Source: Streptoverticillium olivoreticuli subsp. olivoreticuli
GTDB taxonomy: Bacteria > Actinomycetota > Actinomycetes > Streptomycetales > Streptomycetaceae
Direction: 5' to 3'
Assembly (NCBI RefSeq): GCF_003391135.1
Contig: NZ_CP031455.1
Location: 186,001-250,000 of the forward strand
DNA length: 64,000 bases
Shown here in pieces: positions 24,589 to 32,795 of the stretch; within the stretch, counting starts at the first letter, position 1; every line of letters starts with the position of its first letter. Under the pieces are notes generated by a model. The model made no database searches. It saw nothing but the letters and a program-made list of their open reading frames with translations, and was not told the origin of the DNA. The position numbers and the translations under genes are program-made.

Positions 24589-26037
24589 ATGCTCTGTGCC
24601 CACAAAAAGCAGCGCTTTCGCAAGTCCGCTGCTGTGACGGCGGTCGCTCTGGCGTCGCTCCTGCTCTCCACGGCCGCCCCGGCGTCGGCTGATGGACGGG
24701 ACGACGACGGCGCCACCGCGACCCTGGGCGGTCTCAAGACCTACGGAGACGTGGAGTTGAAGGAGGGCGCCAAGTGGCGCACCGTGCAGGGAGGGCTCTT
24801 CGACCTCGCCGTGGACGGCGGGGGCACGCTGCAGACATACTGCATCGACGCCTTCAACCCCACCCAGCCCAGGGCCCGTTACCAGGAGACACCGTGGAAG
24901 GAGAGTTCGCTCCACAACAACCCGGACGCGGGCAAGATCCGCTGGATTCTGCAGAACTCCTACCCGCAGAAGAACGACCTGGGCGCGCTCGCCGCCGCCG
25001 CGGGCGTCCCCGCTCTCACCGCACAGCAGGCTGCCGCCGGTACTCAGGCCGCGATCTGGCGCTACTCCGATCACATTGACGCCCGGGCCAAGGATCCGGT
25101 GGCGCAGAAGCTCGCCATGTATCTGCACGAGAAGGCCCAGCCGCTGACAGAACCCGTCGCGTCGCTGGCGCTGGACCCCCGGACGCTGTCCGGCAAGAGC
25201 GGTGAAAAGCTCGGACCGGTGTCGGTGGAGACCAGCGCCGACACGGTGGACGTGTCACTGGAGACGGACGCCGCGGGCGACAAGGTGACCCTGGTGGGCG
25301 GCGACGGCAAGCCCGTCACCTCCGCCGCCAACGGCTCCCGGCTGTACGTCGACATCCCCCAGGGCACCGCCGGGGGCGCGGCCGCGATCAAGGCCACGGC
25401 CACCACGAGGGTGCCCATCGGATGCGTGTTCACCGGCATCGGCCAGCACAAGGGCAGCCAGACGATGATCCTCGCGGGCTCCACCACCAGCACCGTCACG
25501 GCGTCGACGACGGTGAACTGGATCGAGGGCAACAAGCCGACCCCTGTGCCGGCCGTGTCCGCGAAGAAGAACTGCGCCAAGGGCGGCGTCGACATCACAG
25601 CGACGAACAAGGGTGACGTGCAGTACACCTTCTCCGTGGAGGGCAAGAGCCACACCGTCGCGCCCGGCGGCTCCAGGACCGTGACCGTCCCGGTTGGCGA
25701 GGACCGGACCTACCGCATCGTGGTCACCCTGCCTGGCGGCAAGACCCAGGAGTTCAGCGGCATCCTGGACTGCGAAACCGAGGGCAAGCCCGGTGAAGGC
25801 GCATCCGGTGGTGGCAACGGCGGCGGCAAGCCCTCTCCCACGCCGAGCGCGGACACGACCTCGGGTACGGGCCCGACCGACCGTCCTTCGGACGAGGAGG
25901 ACGTGGACGGCAGCCTGGCCGCCACCGGCGGCAACAGCCTCACCACGCCCCTGGCGGCTCTGGCCGCTTTCCTGATCCTGGGCGGGGGAACCGCAGTGTT
26001 CCTCAATCGCAAGCGCCGCAAGGCCACCCGGGACTGA
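24589..26037 (+). CDS. Sortase-anchored surface protein with thioester domain
   Basis: 482 residues. A signal peptide (residues 1-34, ending PASA) precedes a thioester domain whose reactive pair is visible: C85 in LQTYCIDAFN and Q153 in AGTQAAIWRYSD, which in this family form a Cys-Gln thioester that bonds covalently to host or surface amines. Two beta domains follow (about 190-310 and 330-400), then a Gly/Ser/Pro/Thr-rich linker, an acidic stretch (SDEEDVDG) and the cell-wall sorting signal LAATG (about 443-447), a hydrophobic segment and the basic tail NRKRRKATRD. LAxTG signals are used by class E sortases. A terminator hairpin follows at 26052. Confidence 0.9.
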   Translation: MLCAHKKQRFRKSAAVTAVALASLLLSTAAPASADGRDDDGATATLGGLKTYGDVELKEGAKWRTVQGGLFDLAVDGGGTLQTYCIDAFNPTQPRARYQETPWKESSLHNNPDAGKIRWILQNSYPQKNDLGALAAAAGVPALTAQQAAAGTQAAIWRYSDHIDARAKDPVAQKLAMYLHEKAQPLTEPVASLALDPRTLSGKSGEKLGPVSVETSADTVDVSLETDAAGDKVTLVGGDGKPVTSAANGSRLYVDIPQGTAGGAAAIKATATTRVPIGCVFTGIGQHKGSQTMILAGSTTSTVTASTTVNWIEGNKPTPVPAVSAKKNCAKGGVDITATNKGDVQYTFSVEGKSHTVAPGGSRTVTVPVGEDRTYRIVVTLPGGKTQEFSGILDCETEGKPGEGASGGGNGGGKPSPTPSADTTSGTGPTDRPSDEEDVDGSLAATGGNSLTTPLAALAAFLILGGGTAVFLNRKRRKATRD

Positions 26038-26051
26038 TCGCCCCCTGAGGC

Positions 26052-26081
26052 TCCCGGCTGCTTTCACCTCGGCAGCCGGGA
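26052..26081. terminator. Terminator hairpin between convergent genes
   Basis: TCCCGGCTGC (26052-26061) pairs with GCAGCCGGGA (26072-26081), a perfect 10-base stem with a 10-base loop, 15 bases past the stop of the surface-protein gene. Confidence 0.8.
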
Positions 26082-26195
26082 CCTCGCTCGCTACACAGAC
26101 CATCGCCGTAAGGCCGAAAAGGCGACTGCCGGACCAGAGCCGGGGCCGGCCAGGGCGGCGGATTCGCCATGAACCCCCGCGTCAACTGACGGACG

Positions 26196-26825
26196 TCACC
26201 CCTTCTTCGAACGGGAGCGGAGCAGCTCGGTGACGATCGGCAGGGCCGCGAGCAGCACGATGGCGATAATGATCAGCTCAAGGTGTTCACGAACGAATGC
26301 GATGGTGCCCAGTCCGGCGCCCAGCAGAGTCAGCCCGGCGCCCCAGATGATGCCGCCGATGACGTTGTAGGTGAGGAAGGAGCGGTAGTCCATCCCGCTC
26401 ATGCCGGCGACGATCGGTGTGAAGGTACGGATCACCGCTACGAAGCGGGCCAGGATGATGGATTTCTTCCCGTGTCTGTCGAAGAACCGGCGGCTCCTGC
26501 GGAGGTTCTCCTCTCTGAAGAGTCGAGAGTCGGAGCGTTTGAAGATGGCGGGGCCTGCCTTGCGGCCGAGGAGGTATCCGGCCTGATCCCCCAGGATCGC
26601 CGCGATCACCACCAGCAGGCACACCAGCCACAGAGGCTCCTCGATCCCACCGGTGGTGACCAGCAGACCGGTCGTGAACAGCAGCGAGTCGCCGGGCAGG
26701 AGGAAGCCGATCGGCAGGCCGGATTCGGTGAAGACGACGGCGAGGATCCCGATGAGCCCGAACTCACCGATCAGGTGGTGGGGGCTCAGCCACGAGAGGT
26801 CGGAGGTGAACACGGTCGTGGACAT
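26196..26825 (-). CDS. DedA-family membrane protein
   Basis: 209 residues from ATG 26825. It carries the DedA/SNARE-associated signature: FTESGLPIGFLLPGDSLLFT, GDQAGYLLGRKAGPAIFKRS, HGKKSIILARFVAVIRTFTP, IVAGMSGMDYRSFLTYNVIG, GGIIWGAGLTLLGAGLGTI. The conserved E, PGD, R and R-x-x-P residues are all present, and four to six membrane segments can be drawn. DedA proteins act as undecaprenyl-phosphate or phospholipid translocases; which lipid is moved here cannot be told. A longer start at 26966 is possible but its first 47 residues look non-coding. Confidence 0.88.
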   Translation of the reverse strand: MSTTVFTSDLSWLSPHHLIGEFGLIGILAVVFTESGLPIGFLLPGDSLLFTTGLLVTTGGIEEPLWLVCLLVVIAAILGDQAGYLLGRKAGPAIFKRSDSRLFREENLRRSRRFFDRHGKKSIILARFVAVIRTFTPIVAGMSGMDYRSFLTYNVIGGIIWGAGLTLLGAGLGTIAFVREHLELIIIAIVLLAALPIVTELLRSRSKKG

Positions 26826-26980
26826 CACGGGCCGGTGGCTCCCGGTCCCTGGCCGCCCTTTCGCGCGCGGCCCCGGCTCGCTTGACCACCCCGGCCGGGC
26901 GTTCGCCTTTTCATGGGCAGTCTCCGATACCAGAGCCAGTCGTTTTTCCACGAGCGATGCGCGCACTCCGCGCGATCATC

Positions 26981-28042
26981 TCATCCGGCCCGCCCATTCA
27001 TCTCCTCCTGTGGGGGCGGGGCAGCGGGCTGGAACGGTGCCACCCAACCCGTCGCCCGACCCTGCGCGTCCAGCAGGCGGCCGACACGTTTGACGGCGCG
27101 CACTCCCGTCAGCCACCGGCGCGTCTCGGTGTCGGGGAAACGGCCGGCGATCGCGGCCGCCATCCGGGGGATGTCCTGGACCGAGGGCAGCCACAGGCTC
27201 ACCAGCAGGTCCGCCACTCCTACGCAGGACGCCACCAACCGCGCCTCGGGGAGCACCGTGAAGGCCCGCACCGTCTCCGGCAGTCGCTCGGGCGGTACGC
27301 GCGCCGCGAGTGTCGTCGAGACCGGCCAGCCCGCGATCTCCCAGGCCACATCACAGCGCACCGTTATTCCACCGCTCGCCAGCAGTGACTCGGTACGGCG
27401 CCGGGCCATGCTCTCGCTGATCCCGCATGCGGCGGCGATCACGGCGTACGAGGCGCGGCCGTCCTCGCCGAGGACGTCCAGCACCTGCTGGTCCACCTCG
27501 TCCGCGGGGCGTCGGGGCGGAACCCGTTCATGCCGTCCTGCCGCCGCGCGCAGGTTGTGGGCGATGTCCGGGGGCAGGGCACGCAGTCGCCATTGGCTGC
27601 CCTCCAGATGGAGTCTGGCCAGCAGAGTGGTGTCGAAGGAGAGCAGTCCTGGAACCGTCGACAGCGGTCCGAGCAGGTACTCCCCGAGGGCGACGCGGTT
27701 GGGTGCGGCGATCGTGATGAACAGGTCCCGCTCGCCCACGGTCAGCTCCACCGACAGCGCCTCGGGGTGCTGGGCCAGAGCACTGGCCGTCTCCAGCGCG
27801 GTACCGGGCGCACACGACGCGAACACGTACGCGCCGGCGATGTCGGCCGCGCCGTCGCGCACCCGGGAAGGGTAGGCGCTCGTCCAGGCCAGACCTGTTT
27901 CCTTCATCCGCGCCCAACGCCGGGCCACGGTGGCAGGGCTGATCCCCAGGGCCTCCCCCAGGAGAGCCCAGGAGGCCCGGGGGTAGATCTGCAGCGCATG
28001 CAGGATCCTGAGGTCAATTGGAGTGATACGGGAGGAATCCAT
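26981..28042 (-). CDS. Two-domain Lrp/AsnC-family regulator
   Basis: 353 residues from ATG 28042. The protein holds two tandem Lrp units: HTH 1 at about residues 8-50 (ITPIDLRILHALQIYPRASW, ISPATVARRWARMKETGL) with a RAM-like sensor domain to about 160, then HTH 2 at about 183-225 (DEVDQQVLDVLGEDGRASYA, ISESMARRRTESLLASGG) with a second sensor domain to about 340. Such double-length Lrp proteins are common in Streptomyces and usually control amino-acid or metabolite genes nearby. No obvious target gene is divergent from it except the surface protein at 28343. Ligand unknown. Confidence 0.85.
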   Translation of the reverse strand: MDSSRITPIDLRILHALQIYPRASWALLGEALGISPATVARRWARMKETGLAWTSAYPSRVRDGAADIAGAYVFASCAPGTALETASALAQHPEALSVELTVGERDLFITIAAPNRVALGEYLLGPLSTVPGLLSFDTTLLARLHLEGSQWRLRALPPDIAHNLRAAAGRHERVPPRRPADEVDQQVLDVLGEDGRASYAVIAAACGISESMARRRTESLLASGGITVRCDVAWEIAGWPVSTTLAARVPPERLPETVRAFTVLPEARLVASCVGVADLLVSLWLPSVQDIPRMAAAIAGRFPDTETRRWLTGVRAVKRVGRLLDAQGRATGWVAPFQPAAPPPQEEMNGRAG

Positions 28043-28261
28043 CAAGGATCAGCGTAGCCGCTACCTACCATTTCACCCTGTATATGAAGGAAGGGGGCAG
28101 GTATGTACACATGGCGGGCGCAACAGGCCGAGCCGTCCGGAGCATCTCCGTTCCAATGCCCCTTCTGCCTGACGGAGTTGCCGGATCGGCTGGGGCGCAC
28201 CGAACGTGAGCCGCGTGATTGACCGTCGAGTGCCTCACCGGTCAACCCTCGCCACCATGGT

Positions 28262-28273
28262 GTCGACCATCGG
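28262..28273 (+). promoter_or_regulatory. Upstream motif shared with the paralogue at 29955
   Basis: GTCGACCATCGG begins exactly 81 bases before the start codon at 28343. The identical 12-mer begins exactly 81 bases before the start codon at 29955. Probably a promoter or activator-site element. Confidence 0.55.
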
Positions 28274-28342
28274 TGATCATCAGAGCCGGGGCGCGCGCGT
28301 AGCCTCGGGTCCGCCAACCGCCGTTCTACCGGGAAGTCCCTC

Positions 28343-29656
28343 ATGCTCGCGCGTTCATCCTTGGCCCTGCTAGCCGTTGGCGGCGGGCTCCTCACAGGCC
28401 CGCTCAGCGGAACGGCTCAGGCCGCCCCGACGGACACCTGTCTGCCGTCACCTCTGGGATTGGCGGGCCAGTACGCCGAGTTCGTCGCCGAATCCTCACG
28501 TCGCGTCTCGGACTCGGAAGGCGCGGTCGCCATCGGCGGCGACGCGGCCCTCGGCGATCCGGAGCGCAAGGAGGGCTTCTCCATCGGCAGCCGGCTCAGT
28601 GGGAGCGAGGTCTCGGCGCTGCCCGGTGGTGCTTCCCTGGTGGTCGGCGGCGAGCTGACGGCGAATCAAGTCGTGATCAAGCGGGGCAAGGCGGTCTACC
28701 AGAAGCTCATCGAGGCCCCCGGTGCGAGTTTCGCGATCGACGGGCCGCATCAGGCCGGGCCCTCCCCCATCGACTTCGCGAAGGAATTCTCGCAGCTCAG
28801 GTCGAGCTCCTCCGCGTGGGGCGAGCTGGCGGCCACCGGGACGGTGCGCAGTGAGCAGCCGGACACCCTGGTGCTCGAGGGTGACCAGAGATTCAACGTC
28901 TTCTCCGTCCAGGCCGCCGAGCTGGAAAAGGCCCGGCACATCAAGATCAAGGTTCCACTGGGGGCCACCGCTCTGGTGAACGTCCTTGGCTCGTCGTACA
29001 ACATGCATGCGAACGCCACCTACGGCGTCTCTCTGTGGGACCACACCGCGGGACGGTACGTGCAGGACGACTACCAGGCGGGAAGCGACGCCTTCAAGTC
29101 CGCACGCAGCAAGCTGCTGTGGAACTTCCCCCAAGCCACCAAGGTCCTCAAGAACTACACCTCTTGGCCCGGGACGATCCTTGCGCCGAACACCTCCGTG
29201 GCGCTGGGCCGAACGGGTCAGGGCGGCGAGGTCGGCCCCGGTCATGTCAACGGGTCCGTCATCGCCAAGGAGATGACCAGCATCTCCGGTGCGGAGACCC
29301 ATCACATGTCGTTCCGAGGCTGTATACCCGACCCGGAGAAGCCGGGGAAGCCCGACCCTGAAACGCCCGATCCCGAGACGCCGACCCCGGAGAAGCCGGG
29401 CACGCCTGATCCGGAAAGGCCGGAGAAGCCTGATCCCGAGAAGCCCGGCACTCCGAGCCCGGACAGGCCGGGCCCGGAGGACAACCCTGATCCTGAGCCG
29501 TCCGAGCAGCACTCCCCCAGTGCCGCCCCTGTGGGGAACCTTGCCTCGACCGGCGGGGACAGCATGCTCCTGTACATGGGCCTGGGCGGATCGATGATCG
29601 CCGCCGGTACGCTGCTCGCCATCCGGTACGCGAAGCGGCGCGGAACGTCCCAGTAG
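28343..29656 (+). CDS. Sortase-anchored choice-of-anchor-A surface protein
   Basis: 437 residues. A signal peptide (MLARSSLALLAVGGGLLTGP, cleavage after AQA about residue 27) precedes a choice-of-anchor-A beta-helix domain (about 35-330) with its hallmark phrases AGQYAEFVAESSRRVSDSEG, VAIGGDAALGD, VVGGELTANQVVIKRGKAVY, NVFSVQAAELEK, ALVNVLGSS, LLWNFPQATKVLKNYTSWPG, TILAPNTSVAL, GHVNGSVIAKEM. A repetitive Pro-Asp-Glu-Lys-Pro stalk (about 333-390) follows, then the sorting signal LASTG (about 400-404), membrane segment and KRRGTSQ tail. It is a cell-wall-bound adhesin- or sheath-like protein of the class E sortase type. Its N-terminus and promoter region are duplicated in the gene at 29955. Confidence 0.88.
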   Translation: MLARSSLALLAVGGGLLTGPLSGTAQAAPTDTCLPSPLGLAGQYAEFVAESSRRVSDSEGAVAIGGDAALGDPERKEGFSIGSRLSGSEVSALPGGASLVVGGELTANQVVIKRGKAVYQKLIEAPGASFAIDGPHQAGPSPIDFAKEFSQLRSSSSAWGELAATGTVRSEQPDTLVLEGDQRFNVFSVQAAELEKARHIKIKVPLGATALVNVLGSSYNMHANATYGVSLWDHTAGRYVQDDYQAGSDAFKSARSKLLWNFPQATKVLKNYTSWPGTILAPNTSVALGRTGQGGEVGPGHVNGSVIAKEMTSISGAETHHMSFRGCIPDPEKPGKPDPETPDPETPTPEKPGTPDPERPEKPDPEKPGTPSPDRPGPEDNPDPEPSEQHSPSAAPVGNLASTGGDSMLLYMGLGGSMIAAGTLLAIRYAKRRGTSQ

Positions 29657-29667
29657 GTACGCGGGCC

Positions 29668-29689
29668 CCTGGTGCCGACCGGCACCGGG
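29668..29689. terminator. Hairpin after the choice-of-anchor-A gene
   Basis: CCTGGTGCC, loop GACC, GGCACCGGG: a nine-base stem with one G-T pair, 12 bases past the stop codon. Confidence 0.6.
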
Positions 29690-29873
29690 ACGGTCCTCGT
29701 CCGTCCGGCGGCGATGACGCCGCTGGACGCCGACCGACCCGTGACGTGACGTGCGGGACGGGGCAGGAGCTCGATCACCGGCCACACGGCCCGGCCTCGT
29801 CGCGGGAGCCGGGCAGACTGGGGCCGGCCGGTCTTCGGCGGAGTGGGCCAAAGGTCGACTCTCGCAGTGAAGT

Positions 29874-29885
29874 GTCGACCATCGG
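29874..29885 (+). promoter_or_regulatory. Upstream motif shared with the gene at 28343
   Basis: GTCGACCATCGG begins 81 bases before ATG 29955, the same 12-mer and the same distance as at 28262-28273. Confidence 0.55.
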
Positions 29886-29954
29886 CGCTCCGAGGGAGCC
29901 CGAGCACGTGCCTACCATCGGCCCGGCAACCTCTGTCTTCCAGGGAAACCCGAT

Positions 29955-30320
29955 ATGTTCGCGCGTTCTTCCTTCGCCCTGCTCATCGTCAGCAGTGTGC
30001 TTCTGATGGGTCCGTTCCGCATGACGGCACAGGCCGACCCAGCGGAAGGCCGACCGGTCTCGGCAGGGCCGCTCGGTCGATACTCGGGCTCCGACGCGCG
30101 ACCGTCACAACCGGACTCACATGCGGAGCGCGCGAAAACGAGCTCTGGCAGCACACAGCCGCAGAGCAACCCCAGGGCGTCGGAGCCTTCGCCCGGTGCC
30201 ACACCCGCGGAAGACCCCGCCACGACGGACAACGGCTACCTGCCGCTGTACTTCGACCTGGCTACAGTGCTGCTCTCCGTCGGAGCGCTGCTCGCCTTTC
30301 GCCGCCCGAGACGCCGCTGA
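29955..30320 (+). CDS. Small exported membrane protein, paralogue of the preceding gene's ends
   Basis: 121 residues. The signal peptide MFARSSFALLIVSSVLLMGP copies that of the gene at 28343 (MLARSSLALL..), and the C-terminus is a hydrophobic segment with an Arg-rich tail (YLPLYFDLATVLLSVGALLA, FRRPRRR), as in sortase substrates, but there is no LAxTG motif before it and no folded domain: the middle (about 30-95) is Ser/Pro/Gln-rich. It looks like a shortened duplicate that kept the export signal, the tail and the upstream regulatory motif. It could be a small membrane-bound surface protein made together with its neighbour. Confidence 0.65.
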   Translation: MFARSSFALLIVSSVLLMGPFRMTAQADPAEGRPVSAGPLGRYSGSDARPSQPDSHAERAKTSSGSTQPQSNPRASEPSPGATPAEDPATTDNGYLPLYFDLATVLLSVGALLAFRRPRRR

Positions 30321-30628
30321 CCGTCCCACCAAGTGGGCGGCCGGGCGTTCGGCTTCATCCGCGGCCGTCCAACGTACGGCTGAGAGGCGTTTCGGCAGAC
30401 CACCGGGCCGTGCTCCTATGTGTGCGTACATGGAGTGGAACACGACCCGGTGGCGAGAGGACCCGGGCGAACGGGAAACCTGCCGACAGTCCCCTACCGG
30501 TCAAGTCCCCGGCGCCCCGGTCGCTTTCATTGTGCGTGGTCTTGTGGATCAAGCAAGCGGACCGAAGGTTGACACCGGACACCGAAAGGTGGCTGGTTCA
30601 GATCTCGCCCTCGATCACCGAGACTTGC
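30321..30628. other. Gap between convergent genes, nothing recognised
   Basis: No gene with a ribosome site or family resemblance was found. A weak hairpin (CCCAC/GTGGG near 30328-30342) may end the plus-strand gene. Confidence 0.35.
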
Positions 30629-32473
30629 TCACTTGGGAATGCAAGACGAACCCGTGTGATCCTCCAGAAGAGGCCAAGTGACGGAGTCGTCCCGGCCGTT
30701 CCGTGCCGCGGTCACCCAGGACTCCACAACGGAGGTGAACATCGGGTCCGTTGCCGCGGGCCTGAACTGCTTCTCCGGGTGCAGACGAATGGCCTGCTTC
30801 ACGAGATGCCGGTAGAGGCGATTCGCGTCGCCGACGGGAACCGGCCCGTGGCCCTGCTTACGGGACGCCATGTCGAGGCGGACAGCCATGCTGGGCGGGA
30901 TGGTCCAACCATCGATCCGCTTGTCCATGACGTCATAGACGACCTCCATGACCAGATCGTGGTTGCCGCACACCGCCTCCACGTGAGCCCGGGCAACCTC
31001 GCGTACAGCTTGCGCGGGCCAGTCGTTGCTCGCCAGGATGGTCCGCGCCTGCTCCTCTTCGCTGTCGAGCGCGGTCACGGCGGCCTGGTCGCCGGCGAGG
31101 CCGGAACGCTCCTGCTCCGTCTGCAGCTCGATGATTTTCGACGCCACCAACTTCTGGTAGGTCATGTACGCCGTTGCCCGCGTGATGACGTCCTCCTTCG
31201 GGGAGGTGGCCTGCTCGATGACGCTCTTGGTCAGCTCTTCCCGGATCTCCAGCATGTCAAGGAAGTCTTTTTTGGTTACCGGCACCTTGTCGGAGAAGAG
31301 CGATTCAAGGCTCATGTACAACGCCGGAACACTGAGCAGCAGGGCGGGGGGAAATATTCGCGAAAGGAGGTTTCCCGCCAGAGACGCCCCGTCCAGCGCA
31401 ATCGCCTCTTGATCGCCTTTATTGTACGCACTCCAGAGGGCGAAAAAGTCTGATAGGCCCCCGACCCCATAGGCCACGTTGCCCAAAATCTTTCCGGTAG
31501 CCTTTGCGGTGCCCTTGAAGGCGACCGTACCTGCCTCCACCCCCTTGGCGGCCGCAGCCGCAGCATCAAGCCCCGAAGAAAGTAGGCCAGTTATCGCAGA
31601 CGCCTTATCCAAGGCCGTCATGTCGTCGTTGGAGAATGCCGAGTAGACGCCCCAGCCGCCGATCACGTTGGAGGCACCCGCGCCCGCGCTCCTTATGACG
31701 ACCGTGCGCAGCTTGATCTTGGAAAGAGCCGGCAGCGCTTCCTTGTACGCCTCCTCCAGCTTCTCCACCACTTGCTCCGCCGGAATGGGTCTGCCCGCGG
31801 CATCTGTGAATGCCCCCGGGTTCCTCCTGGCTAGGTAGCCAATCGTCTGCTTGCCGGCTTCGGCAAACGTCTCCAGCAGATCGGACGGGTCCAGTACGGG
31901 CACGACCTTGCCCAGTCGGCCCTGCTGATCGTATGTGCTGAGATCCGAAGAGGCATCGGGAGCCTGGATGGTTGATTCCCGAACCGCGGAAGCGGCAGCC
32001 ACGGAGACATATCCCTTGACATCCTGCCGGTCGTAATGACCGGAAGGTACATCACCCGAAATGGGGAAACAGTGAATCCTGCTGTGCCATTCGGACGCGC
32101 TGAACACCTTGTCCAGGCCGCCGTATACGCTACCGCCGTCGACCGAGATGAGCTGCACCGCGTACTCACTGCCGTCGGCCTCCAGCAGCCCACTGCCACC
32201 GAAGCTGAAGCCGCCCATACTCGCCATGACGGTGATCTCCACCTGCGTGTAGAAATCATTCTCCGCGCACTTGACGGTGACCTTCTGGTCGTCCCATCCG
32301 AGCTCGCAGTGCTCCGGCATGATGACGGTGTGCTGTGTGCCCACCCCTGATGTCTTCCAACGGTACCCGCTGCCCACACCACCGACGTGGCAGTAGAGCT
32401 CACCGCCTTCTTCGTCATAGCGCACGGAGACGTCGTAATCCGTCTCGTAGGAGTAAGACTCTTCCTGGCTCAT
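30629..32473 (-). CDS. 614-residue protein of unknown function with pore-like hydrophobic centre
   Basis: From ATG 32473 (GGGAG eight bases upstream). No signal peptide. Residues 1-165 are beta-rich with four cysteines (YCHVGG, EHCELGW, KCAEND, IHCFPI) and the pattern MASMGGFSFGGSGLLEADGS. Residues 195-260 are helical and charged. Residues 263-390 are a run of small and hydrophobic residues with glycine-zipper features (GAGASNVIGGWGVYSAF, LLSSGLDAAAAAAKGVEAGT, LGNVAYGVGGLSDFFALWSA, PPALLLSVPALYMSLESLF), able to form several membrane hairpins. Residues 400-614 are helical with charged heptads (LDSEEEQARTILASNDWPAQ) and a Trp-rich end. The layout recalls membrane-inserting effectors or colicin-like proteins, but no family was recognised. 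Codon use is slightly lower in GC than the neighbours. No partner immunity gene is obvious except perhaps the membrane protein at 32796. Confidence 0.7.
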   Translation of the reverse strand: MSQEESYSYETDYDVSVRYDEEGGELYCHVGGVGSGYRWKTSGVGTQHTVIMPEHCELGWDDQKVTVKCAENDFYTQVEITVMASMGGFSFGGSGLLEADGSEYAVQLISVDGGSVYGGLDKVFSASEWHSRIHCFPISGDVPSGHYDRQDVKGYVSVAAASAVRESTIQAPDASSDLSTYDQQGRLGKVVPVLDPSDLLETFAEAGKQTIGYLARRNPGAFTDAAGRPIPAEQVVEKLEEAYKEALPALSKIKLRTVVIRSAGAGASNVIGGWGVYSAFSNDDMTALDKASAITGLLSSGLDAAAAAAKGVEAGTVAFKGTAKATGKILGNVAYGVGGLSDFFALWSAYNKGDQEAIALDGASLAGNLLSRIFPPALLLSVPALYMSLESLFSDKVPVTKKDFLDMLEIREELTKSVIEQATSPKEDVITRATAYMTYQKLVASKIIELQTEQERSGLAGDQAAVTALDSEEEQARTILASNDWPAQAVREVARAHVEAVCGNHDLVMEVVYDVMDKRIDGWTIPPSMAVRLDMASRKQGHGPVPVGDANRLYRHLVKQAIRLHPEKQFRPAATDPMFTSVVESWVTAARNGRDDSVTWPLLEDHTGSSCIPK

Positions 32474-32616
32474 CTCTCTGCTCCCTCGCGAAAACAGGGC
32501 CGGCACCGACGGCGGACGGCCGCACTGAAAAGACCCCCTGCGATTGGCAGTGGCCTGAACCAGGAACGCTACAAGTGCCACGAACTGACGATGTATCACC
32601 TATAGTCGTTTTGGCA

Positions 32617-32632
32617 TTGACGCAAGTTGACG
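32617..32632. promoter_or_regulatory. Direct repeats in the divergent promoter region
   Basis: TTGACG occurs at 32617-32622 and 32627-32632, one helical turn apart, in the AT-richer gap (32474-32795) between the divergent genes at 30629 and 32796. It may be a regulator site or overlapping -35 hexamers. Confidence 0.4.
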
Positions 32633-32795
32633 TCTCTACTGCGGTCGGCATTCCAGAAGTTCACCGCGAGGCTTCGCCACAGGCAACTACATCGTGACAC
32701 ACGTGTTGCGACTCACACATTCGCCCGAGTTGGAACTGTTCATGACGCTCTACCGTATCTCCTGTCCGATCATGAATAACTAACAGAGGCAGGAG

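Noticed and set aside
29333..29520. Pro-Asp-Glu-Lys repeat region considered as a CRISPR-like or satellite array.
   Set aside because: It is an in-frame low-complexity stalk of the surface protein with imperfect 9-18 base repeats and no spacers.
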